A DNA stretch of 52,851 nucleotides from an uncultured Prevotella sp. (GTDB lineage: Bacteria; Bacteroidota; Bacteroidia; Bacteroidales; Bacteroidaceae), in NCBI GenBank assembly GCA_900318395.1, contig ONKL01000016.1, forward strand, positions 1 to 52,851, written 5' to 3'. The position numbers were made by a program, and so were the translations under genes. Below the pieces are notes generated by a model, which did no database searches, was not told the origin of the DNA, and worked only from the letters and a program-made list of their open reading frames with translations. This document shows, one piece after another, positions 30,765 through 38,431 of the stretch; position 1 is the stretch's first letter, and every line of letters starts with the position of its first letter.

Positions 30765-33700
30765 TTAAATATCTCTTAATACTTCCTTGATATTTTTGAG
30801 GAAGGTCGTAATTTCATCAACAGACGCAAAATTTCCCACTTTAATTAATGGTTGGATTGTCTCAATTTTATTCATGGTGGCATTATTACCCCTACCATCC
30901 ACAGAATAGGTGTTATTCCCTGTTCCAAAAAGGATCTGGCCATTATTACCATCACTCCAAGAACACTTTTCCTGATAAGCATTCTTGAGGTTCATAGCTG
31001 CGACACCTTCCTTGATTGGCTTTACGAACGCATCTTTGAGGGCACCTCCCAAAGATGGAGATGGGACGTCTTCACTCTTAAGTTCTGGCACCGCTTTAAG
31101 GCTGTTGATAAAAGCTACCCACACACTATCATCCATAATATTATCTATTGTTGGTTTTTCAGGTGGCTGCTGAGAATTTTCTGCATTTGCCCGTTTCTGG
31201 TCAAGCTCCATTCCTTCAATCAAATTCAAGCAGGCAAACCTCTTATATGTTCGTATAGTCAAATTACCAACTCTTCTAACGGGTTCACTTAAGGTCTTGT
31301 CAATAGCAGTGCCATCGTACATTACAAATTTGTTACATTTACTCTTACTAATTGCATCTAACAATTTCTTCTTGGAGTCCTTAGGCGCGGAAGTCCATCG
31401 GAAGGATCCCAGAACACTGTCAATATCCTTTTCGGTCATCTCAAATTTCAGGACTTTGACAATAGCTTTCCTTAAATCATTGGCAGCTTGAAAGACAGTG
31501 GTCTTTGCTTTTTTCCTCTCTTCTAAGATTTCATCAGCATCATCCACCTCTGAATGGGCAAGAATACATTCATCTGATAATTTATTGTCACTTACATTTT
31601 CAGCAAATCCCAGATCAGCCTCTGTAATTGCTTTATCACCACTCGCCCATAACGTATCTTTCAATTGATCGAAAGACTTACAGGATGGTTTTGTTTTATC
31701 GTTCCGATATACATTAAGCCAATCAACAGCTGCTTCAAATACCATTTTCTTAGAATAACAATCATTGTAAAGTATAGTCCAATTCTCGACCATAGCTTGA
31801 ACTAATGACGGAATCTTCTGGAAGAGTTCCTTAACACCGTCGCTCGTTTTAGCAGCAACTTTCTTGATCTCTTCTATCTTTCCTTCTGCAATCAGTTTCT
31901 TCTTTACATCCAAGTTGTATGCCAATGTAGGATACTCACATGTGGACTTGCCAGCCTCCAGTTTTAGGAAGCGGTTTGATCTCACAGTCAGTGCGCCCTC
32001 CACCGGACGCATCACAACCTCAACGACGGATCTGACAATGGATAAGTCGAGCAGTTTGGCCTTTTCAGCCACCTTGCTGGCAATGGCGGAGGAAACGGTC
32101 AATCCTAATGAGGCAGCAGAGTAGTTGCCGAACTTCTTGTCGCTGAACAGTTTCCAGCCAATGTTAGTACCCGACTCAAGTTTCAAGTTATTACCCGCCT
32201 CAATAGTGACGTTCTTACCCTTGATCTTCACATCGCCATTGGGGGCAGAAATCGTAATGCCTGTAAAAGCATCCATCTTTACATCACCCCAAGGCGAGCT
32301 AATCGTGACGTTACGCTTATCTGTTGAGCCGGAAATCTTATAGATGCCGTAATAATCACTCATCGTGAAGCCACCCTCAAAGTATTTGTTCTTGCTCCAG
32401 ACTTTATCATCTTTGAGCAGAGCACCAAGACCCGGTATCCTATTCACAGGAACAAGATTGAATAAGGTTCCCACAGCTGGCGAGAAGGCCGAAGCTACAA
32501 AATTAGCCATTCCACCACCTGACCCGTCGGTCAAACGCATGTGATGACCTCCCGGTGTGTCGAAATCCACATTGATGGTTGGATCATCAGGCACTTTCGT
32601 CTGTGTCGCGCCTATCACATACGGGCGCTCAATATTGCCATCGATGAATCCCACCAGCACCTCGTCATCCTTATTATGTTTACCTGTCGATGTCTTTCCA
32701 TCGCCTTTAGCTGCGAATGGCACCCAGGGCGTTGCGTCTTTCACATCCGCATTGTCCTGCCAGGGGAACACCACCCTCACTCGGTTTTTAAACGTGGGAT
32801 CCGAGGCGTCTTTGATCTTAGCCATTTGCGGGCCTGAATACCTGACGTGGCCTGAAGCAATCACAGCAGGATAGAAGTCATAATACGTCTTATTGTCTTT
32901 CTTATATTGATATGCACCGCTGCCCTGTACCTTGAACGTCAGTTGATTGCCTTTGTACGCTGCAGAGATATCCACCACGATAAACCGTTCGCCATTCACC
33001 TGGATAATATTACCCAGTTTAAGCCCAGGCCAAGTAGTGTCGTAGTCGATAAAGACCATGTTCCTGCCAGCTTTCTGTTCAAGACCGAAAGTTTTTTCAT
33101 ATCGTTTCGCGTCGTAGATATCATCTTTGTTGGCATAGGCAGAAGTGATTTCAGTAAACTCGTTGAAACCATCCTTGCTCTCCGTCTCCTTGTCATATAA
33201 GGTAAAAGTATACTTGCCATACTGTTCGTCCGTGCCTTTCCCAGGGAAGTACTTTTCATTCTGAGCATTATTCATCACTCTGGTACGATTCGTCGCCAAA
33301 AGCATACTCGCGCCATCGTCAGTCAGCCTGCCGAGGGTCCATGATGTGACATTCTGGTCTGTATTGAAGAAAGAGGCAACCGTTCTCATGGCGTACTTGT
33401 CGCCTTGACCGTTAAACTTACCCAGCTCAGCGCGCACTAAACGAGGCGACTTCGGCACTGGCGTATCATAAACGGTCTTGTCGTAAGCCGCTTCCACCTC
33501 AAACTTACCATCTTTCACTTTCGACAAAAGACTTTCGCTCGTATCCTTATTTGAATAAGTGATTTTATAGAATTTATCGACGGTCTTGACGGCATCTTGA
33601 GCATCGTTATATCCTATCTGCAACTTACCGTCCTCATAGTACATGAATTCGCCCCAGCGATTGGTGGTGCGAACCAGCAGGTCGTAGAAACTCTCGTTAT

Positions 33701-34370
33701 ACTGTACCAGATATGGAAAAATGTGTTCTACTATCTTAGGTTCTTTCTTAGTGTCTTTCGCACCGTCTTTCTTGTCGTCTTTCTTGTCATCTTTCTTGTC
33801 GTCTTTCTTACTGACGTTCAAACTCTCGAACTTTAACCTCTTCATGAAAGTTGTATTGCACCCCAGATTCTTAGAGCTGTCGTATGGCAAGGCGTATTTA
33901 GCCACTTCTTTTTCCAGGATGTCGCTTCCAAGTTTCTTCCCTACAAAGGAGCGGCTGGTCTGCTTCAGTGTCAGCATCTTGTCGAGACTGAAGATACGTA
34001 GCTTCACGTTCATGCCGTCTTGCAAATATTCTGGAATCACCTCATGCACATAGAAATCATTAAAGATTTCCTGAGCGACGTCATTTCCGTTAGCACTCAT
34101 CAAACTGAGCGTGACCTTTCTGAACTTGAATATGGTTTCAATTTTGGATCTGTCGATAGGCACCCAATCATTCTTCGTGCTTTTGGCTATTGCTATATCA
34201 GCTATAACTTCAACCGGCTGATACATCTGTTTTTTCATACTGAAGTTGTCGAGCGAGTAGGAATACCCGAACAACTCTGCTGCTTCTTTTTCCGTTGAAA
34301 GCGATATGGTCTCCTTCTTGCCTCCTGCTTCAGCGCATAAGTCATGCAATTTTAATTGTAGTTTTGCCAT
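30765..34370 (-). CDS. Large VgrG/gp5-like spike protein with C-terminal extension
   Basis: 1201 residues. The N-terminal part resembles VgrG/gpD shell domains (FGYSYSLDNFSMKKQMYQPV, FYDLLVRTTNRWGEFMYYED). A charged KKDD repeat linker lies at about 187-207. The gp5/VgrG OB-fold is at about 510-600: GPQMAKIKDASDPTFKNRVR, VFPW, TPWVPFA and DDEVLVGFIDGNIERPYVIG. A beta-helix needle occupies about 680-735 (VTISSPWGDVKMDAFTGITI, GDVKIKGKNVTIEAGNNLKL). The last ~460 residues are helical and unrecognised, perhaps an effector or cargo. Base composition is more AT-rich than the neighbours. No Hcp, sheath, ClpV or baseplate genes are in the window. Start ATG 34370 leaves room after the STAS stop; 34382 is an alternative. 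Confidence 0.78.
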   Translation of the reverse strand: MAKLQLKLHDLCAEAGGKKETISLSTEKEAAELFGYSYSLDNFSMKKQMYQPVEVIADIAIAKSTKNDWVPIDRSKIETIFKFRKVTLSLMSANGNDVAQEIFNDFYVHEVIPEYLQDGMNVKLRIFSLDKMLTLKQTSRSFVGKKLGSDILEKEVAKYALPYDSSKNLGCNTTFMKRLKFESLNVSKKDDKKDDKKDDKKDGAKDTKKEPKIVEHIFPYLVQYNESFYDLLVRTTNRWGEFMYYEDGKLQIGYNDAQDAVKTVDKFYKITYSNKDTSESLLSKVKDGKFEVEAAYDKTVYDTPVPKSPRLVRAELGKFNGQGDKYAMRTVASFFNTDQNVTSWTLGRLTDDGASMLLATNRTRVMNNAQNEKYFPGKGTDEQYGKYTFTLYDKETESKDGFNEFTEITSAYANKDDIYDAKRYEKTFGLEQKAGRNMVFIDYDTTWPGLKLGNIIQVNGERFIVVDISAAYKGNQLTFKVQGSGAYQYKKDNKTYYDFYPAVIASGHVRYSGPQMAKIKDASDPTFKNRVRVVFPWQDNADVKDATPWVPFAAKGDGKTSTGKHNKDDEVLVGFIDGNIERPYVIGATQTKVPDDPTINVDFDTPGGHHMRLTDGSGGGMANFVASAFSPAVGTLFNLVPVNRIPGLGALLKDDKVWSKNKYFEGGFTMSDYYGIYKISGSTDKRNVTISSPWGDVKMDAFTGITISAPNGDVKIKGKNVTIEAGNNLKLESGTNIGWKLFSDKKFGNYSAASLGLTVSSAIASKVAEKAKLLDLSIVRSVVEVVMRPVEGALTVRSNRFLKLEAGKSTCEYPTLAYNLDVKKKLIAEGKIEEIKKVAAKTSDGVKELFQKIPSLVQAMVENWTILYNDCYSKKMVFEAAVDWLNVYRNDKTKPSCKSFDQLKDTLWASGDKAITEADLGFAENVSDNKLSDECILAHSEVDDADEILEERKKAKTTVFQAANDLRKAIVKVLKFEMTEKDIDSVLGSFRWTSAPKDSKKKLLDAISKSKCNKFVMYDGTAIDKTLSEPVRRVGNLTIRTYKRFACLNLIEGMELDQKRANAENSQQPPEKPTIDNIMDDSVWVAFINSLKAVPELKSEDVPSPSLGGALKDAFVKPIKEGVAAMNLKNAYQEKCSWSDGNNGQILFGTGNNTYSVDGRGNNATMNKIETIQPLIKVGNFASVDEITTFLKNIKEVLRDI

Positions 34371-34389
34371 ATGTGTTACCATTATTTAA

Positions 34390-34854
34390 TTATTCATCTG
34401 TCTGTCCCAATTTCATTTGATAAACCACTACGTCGTTATTAGCAGAATATAATTCGAGCTGTTTCTGCCTGATATGCTCAAACTTTTCCTGCCACTCTGC
34501 ATCGGCAGCCTCAGCATGGTCCGTCTGGCCGTTCTTGCGTTCGTCTTCAACGAAACTGATGAAGTTGCTGATGCCTGTAATCTGGAGTGTATCGTAGATC
34601 TCTTTGGGACAATTCACAAACACAATCTTTGGTTTGTGACCTATTTCCTGCTGAGCGAAATAGATGGTACGGATACCACTACTGGACAGAAACACCAGAT
34701 CGGTGGTATCGAATACAATCTCCCTGATATCCTGCCTCTGATAAGTGATCAGCATATCCTTCAGAGCATCGGAATTGGTTACCGTCAGTTCAAAACCCAA
34801 GGTGACATATAGAGTCGTCCCCTCCAGTTTTAATTCAATTTTTTTATCGTCCAT
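34390..34854 (-). CDS. STAS-domain anti-anti-sigma-like protein
   Basis: 154 residues. STAS domain (1-105): KIELKLEGTTLYVTLGFELT, IREIVFDTTDLVFLSSSGIR (the segment with the serine phosphorylated in SpoIIAA/RsbV) and PKIVFVNCPKEIYDTLQITG. A helical, charged extension follows (EAADAEWQEKFEHIRQKQLE). It would bind an anti-sigma-type kinase when dephosphorylated; the RR-PP2C of the same operon is the likely phosphatase. ATG 34852-34854 is chosen, ~67 nt below a consensus promoter; the earlier part of the frame is leader. First gene of the run down to 20031. Confidence 0.82.
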   Translation of the reverse strand: MDDKKIELKLEGTTLYVTLGFELTVTNSDALKDMLITYQRQDIREIVFDTTDLVFLSSSGIRTIYFAQQEIGHKPKIVFVNCPKEIYDTLQITGISNFISFVEDERKNGQTDHAEAADAEWQEKFEHIRQKQLELYSANNDVVVYQMKLGQTDE

Positions 34855-34927
34855 GTTTGTAGCAATATTGTTATGTCTGGATATAAGCGTTATCGGCACG
34901 AAGAAGTCCTTATGCCACTTTTAGGGG

Positions 34928-34959
34928 CAAAGTTAAACAAAAGATTTAAAACCACCAAA
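34928..34959 (-). promoter_or_regulatory. Promoter of the STAS-spike-sensor operon
   Basis: Minus-strand TTTG (34956-34959) and TAACTTTG (34928-34935) separated by exactly 20 bp. The only obvious promoter for the run of genes to 20031. Confidence 0.7.
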
Positions 34960-35043
34960 TTTTTTCAGAATTAAATTGATGACTTTCATTATTATTTGGA
35001 TTCGAAAGCAATGATATCACTCGAAAAGTAATGAATGATATTT

Positions 35044-35104
35044 GTCCCATGGGGTGGGACTATTTGTCCCAAGGGGTGGGACAAAGTGTCCCAGGGGCTG
35101 GGAC
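35044..35104. repeat. Three palindromes in tandem at a 22-bp period
   Basis: GTCCCATGGGGTGGGAC (35044-35060), GTCCCAAGGGGTGGGAC (35066-35082) and GTCCCAGGGGCTGGGAC (35088-35104). Each has GTCCC/GGGAC arms and starts exactly 22 bp after the previous. They lie between the two divergent operons, 35 bp above the -33 box of the CE1-GH43 gene. Likely operator sites for one regulator, or structural repeats. The rest of the 34855-35198 interval is AT-rich promoter DNA. Confidence 0.7.
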
Positions 35105-35138
35105 AAACAGCCAAAGGAAAAAATAAATAATCATTTAT

Positions 35139-35169
35139 TTTGTACTTCGCTCGAATTTCACTACCTTTG
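35139..35169 (+). promoter_or_regulatory. Promoter of the CE1-GH43 operon
   Basis: TTTG (35139-35142) and TACCTTTG (35162-35169), 19 bp apart. About 23 nt of leader to ATG 35199. Confidence 0.75.
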
Positions 35170-35198
35170 CACACAAAACCTATATCATTCAACTATTT

Positions 35199-38100
35199 AT
35201 GAAGAGAACTATCTTATTACAACTGTTTGTTGGCTGGGTAACAATGGCTTTTGCCCAGAGCTCGACCGTCTGCAATGAGGACGGAACGGTGACTTTCAAG
35301 TACAAGAACGATCAGGCGAAAGAGGTGCTAGTAGACGTGCAGTTTGCTGGGCGCAACGCCATGACAAAGGATGCACAGGGCATCTGGACGGCCACCGTCG
35401 GACCTGCCGCACCAGACATGTACCCCTACTGCTTTATCGTGGACGGGGTGAGCGTGATGGATCCAGAGAACCCGCAGTACTTCCCCAATGAGGGCTTTAA
35501 GAACTCGCTGTTGGAGATTCCAGCCAAGACGGGCTGTCTGGCTCACGACATCAAGGACGTGCCCCACGGCTCGATGGAGTATATCCACTATTATTCGAAG
35601 AGCCTCGGCGCCACGAATCAGGCTGTGGTCTACCTGCCACCTAAGTACAAGGAGAACCCTGAGAAGAAATACCCCGTGTTCTATCTCATCAGCGGTACGA
35701 CTGACACAGAGGAGGTGTATTACAAGGTTGGGCGCGTGAACTATATCCTCGACAACCTTCTGGCAGAAGGCAAGGCAGAGGAGATGATTATCGTGCTGCC
35801 TTACGGCAACCCTTACAAGCTGTTACCGACTCCACTAACTATGGGACTGGGAGGCATGCCACAGACCCAGTTTGGGAAGGATGTATTCAGCCTTGACCTT
35901 ACCAACGACCTGATGCCTTACGTGGAGAACCATTATCGCACCATCAATGATGCCAACCATCGTGCCATCGGTGGTTTCTCGCGTGGTGGTAACCAGGCGC
36001 TCTCAAATGGTCTGCGTAACCTCGACAAGTTCTCTTACCTGTGCAGCTACAGCTCGTTTACCTCGACAGACATTCCTGGAGTCTACAACAACGCACAAGA
36101 CACCAACAACAAGATCAACTTGTTCTGGCTCGGAGTAGGTACTGACGATTTCCTCTATGGCAACGCCCGCGACTATATGGAGTTCCTCGACAAGCACGGC
36201 ATCAACAGCGTGAAGGAATACACCAACGACAAGTTCGGTCACACATGGATGAATGCGAAGTATTTCTTGAGCAAGACGCTGCCCTTGCTCTTCAACCCGA
36301 AGGCATCGGCAGAGGCTATGAAGAACGCCCAGCCCACGAAACCTGCCACTGGTAAGGAGCAACAGTTTACACCTGGTGTGATGGCCCGTCTCTTCCCCAA
36401 ACCCATCATCTCGCCCGAATACAAATACGACAGCGTCATCTTCCGCATGAAGGCACCAGAGGCCAAAGAAGTACTGCTAGCTGCAGAGATACTCCCCAAG
36501 CCAATGGCTATGGAGCGTGACAGCGACGGCATCTGGAGCATAGAGGTCGATGAGCATATTTACGAGGCATTCACCTATTACTATATAATCGACGGTACAC
36601 CTGTGGCTGACCCTCAGAACATGTACCTCGCCCCCTCAAAGGGCTTCAAGCCCAGCATCTGCAGCAACCCCGCTGCCACTTTCAGCTATATGAACATGGC
36701 CGATATGGAGCACGGCGTGGTAAGTTACGACCTGAATACTCATAAGGCTTGCTATCGCCCAGCAGGAGGTGAGCCCAAGTTCATGATTCAACTGATTCCA
36801 GGAAAGGATGATACCATAGAGAGCTGGTTCAAGATTGGGGGTGCCGACGTGATGGCCGATAAGTTTATCGCAGCCAAGAAACTCCCGCCATTCTGCATCG
36901 GAGTGGATGGTGAAGGAGTGGAAAGTGGAAAGTGCTGCGAAGGAAAATGCGAGAAGAAAGTCTACACGCTCAAGGCCGATGACTTTGCAAACTGGCCTGA
37001 GAGAAGACACGCATTGGAGTCGCTGCTCGATTCGCTGATGCTGCAGCGTGCTGTGAAAGGCGAGATCAGTTTGAATCTGCCCCTCTTCCAGACGAAATAC
37101 ACAGCCGATCCTTCACCACTTGTAGTAGGTGACAGACTCTTCCTCTTCACCTCGCACGACGCTTCGCCCGAGGACATTCCCGACATCAACGAGAAGAGTT
37201 CTGCAGGATTCTTTATGTACGACTGGCTCCTGTGGAGCACCACCGATATGGTGAACTGGACTGAACACGGAGCCGTGGCCTCGTTGAAGGATATTCCCTG
37301 GCGCAGTCGTGAGAATGGAGCCTGGGCCATCCAGACCATAGAGCGCAATGGCAAGTACTATCTCTACGCTCCTCTTCACGGACACGGTATCGCCGTATTG
37401 GAAGCCGACTCTCCCTACGGCCCTTTTAAGGATCCCCTGGGTAAGCCGCTGGTGTGGGACCAGAGCAACTGGTACGACATCGACCCTTCGGTATATACCG
37501 ACGACGACGGACAGGCTTACCTCTATTGGGGCAATCCCCACACCTTCTACGCCAAGCTGAACGACGACATGATCTCGCTGAAGAGTGAGGTAGTAAAACT
37601 CCCGCATATCAAGCATTATCAGGAGGGACCTTGGTTCTATAAGCGCAATGGACATTACTATTGTGCCTTTGCCTCTACTTGCTGTCCTGAGGCTTTGGGC
37701 TACGCCATGAGCGACTCGCCCACAGGCCCTTGGGAGTGGAAGAACTACATCATGCGCCCCACCCTGCGCGACCGTGGCAACCATCCTGGCATCTGCGACT
37801 TCAAGGGGCACTCATACATCTTCGGACAGAGCTACGACCTGATGCACCTCGACACGTTCGTACACCACGAGCGTCGCAGCGTTTCTGCTGCAGAGATCAT
37901 CTACAATGAGGACGGCACCATCCAGGAGGTACCCTATTGGCTCGATCAGGAGCCTATGAAACAGCTTTGCTGGCTGAATCCCTTTGAGCGTGTGGAGGCT
38001 GAGACCATGGCTTGGGGCTACGGACTGAAGAGTGCGAAGATGGGCATTGAGAATACAGGTGTTGTTGCCGACATGCCCACTTCCACTGGTAAGAAGAACA

Positions 38101-38399
38101 TGTATATCTTCGACATCAACGATGGCGAGTTCATCAAACTCCGTGGGGTGGATTTTGCTCAAGGTGCCAGTAAGTTCAGCGTCACTGCAGCCTCTACAGG
38201 AAGTTGTAAGGTCACTTTGCGCCTCGACAACCAGAATGGTCCCGTCATCGGTGAAGTTACTATTTCAAGGACAAGAAACGTGGAGAATTACAAAGTTTTC
38301 AATACAAGGGTGAACAACGCCCAAGGCGTACACGATCTGTACCTCTGTTTCAGCAATACCGATGGCGACACCCGTCTTGACTGGTGGCAGTTTAAGTAA
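35199..38399 (+). CDS. Multidomain CE1 esterase-GH43 glycosidase
   Basis: 1066 residues, secreted (MKRTILLQLFVGWVTMAFA, then Q). Order: CBM48/E-set-like domain (20-110); CE1 feruloyl/acetyl esterase with nucleophile S261 in IGGFSRGGNQ and a His in GHTWMNA; a second E-set (~400-500); a truncated CE1 copy (~505-580) with no serine motif; a Cys-rich linker encoded by AGTGGAA heptads (ca. 36909-36945); a GH43 five-blade propeller with D637 (YTADPSP), D762 (YDIDPSV) and E809 (YQEGPWF); and a CBM6-like C-terminal sandwich. Probably removes acyl and arabinose/xylose decorations from arabinoxylan. GH3, esterase and GH31 genes follow in the same orientation. Confidence 0.85.
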   Translation: MKRTILLQLFVGWVTMAFAQSSTVCNEDGTVTFKYKNDQAKEVLVDVQFAGRNAMTKDAQGIWTATVGPAAPDMYPYCFIVDGVSVMDPENPQYFPNEGFKNSLLEIPAKTGCLAHDIKDVPHGSMEYIHYYSKSLGATNQAVVYLPPKYKENPEKKYPVFYLISGTTDTEEVYYKVGRVNYILDNLLAEGKAEEMIIVLPYGNPYKLLPTPLTMGLGGMPQTQFGKDVFSLDLTNDLMPYVENHYRTINDANHRAIGGFSRGGNQALSNGLRNLDKFSYLCSYSSFTSTDIPGVYNNAQDTNNKINLFWLGVGTDDFLYGNARDYMEFLDKHGINSVKEYTNDKFGHTWMNAKYFLSKTLPLLFNPKASAEAMKNAQPTKPATGKEQQFTPGVMARLFPKPIISPEYKYDSVIFRMKAPEAKEVLLAAEILPKPMAMERDSDGIWSIEVDEHIYEAFTYYYIIDGTPVADPQNMYLAPSKGFKPSICSNPAATFSYMNMADMEHGVVSYDLNTHKACYRPAGGEPKFMIQLIPGKDDTIESWFKIGGADVMADKFIAAKKLPPFCIGVDGEGVESGKCCEGKCEKKVYTLKADDFANWPERRHALESLLDSLMLQRAVKGEISLNLPLFQTKYTADPSPLVVGDRLFLFTSHDASPEDIPDINEKSSAGFFMYDWLLWSTTDMVNWTEHGAVASLKDIPWRSRENGAWAIQTIERNGKYYLYAPLHGHGIAVLEADSPYGPFKDPLGKPLVWDQSNWYDIDPSVYTDDDGQAYLYWGNPHTFYAKLNDDMISLKSEVVKLPHIKHYQEGPWFYKRNGHYYCAFASTCCPEALGYAMSDSPTGPWEWKNYIMRPTLRDRGNHPGICDFKGHSYIFGQSYDLMHLDTFVHHERRSVSAAEIIYNEDGTIQEVPYWLDQEPMKQLCWLNPFERVEAETMAWGYGLKSAKMGIENTGVVADMPTSTGKKNMYIFDINDGEFIKLRGVDFAQGASKFSVTAASTGSCKVTLRLDNQNGPVIGEVTISRTRNVENYKVFNTRVNNAQGVHDLYLCFSNTDGDTRLDWWQFK
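36909..36945. repeat. Heptad-type repeat encoding a domain linker
   Basis: GGAGTGG, AAAGTGG, AAAGTGC units between the vestigial CE1 copy and the GH43 domain; translated GVESGKCCEGK. Confidence 0.5.
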
Positions 38400-38431
38400 A
38401 TACAAAAATAAATCAATAAACAGATGAGATT

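Noticed and set aside
30765-34370. Complete type VI secretion or phage tail locus
   Set aside because: Only the spike-like protein is recognisable; no sheath, tube, baseplate, ClpV or terminase genes are found within the window.
35044-35104. Possible short CRISPR array
   Set aside because: Repeats are palindromic throughout with 5-bp variable gaps, only three units, no unique spacers and no cas genes.
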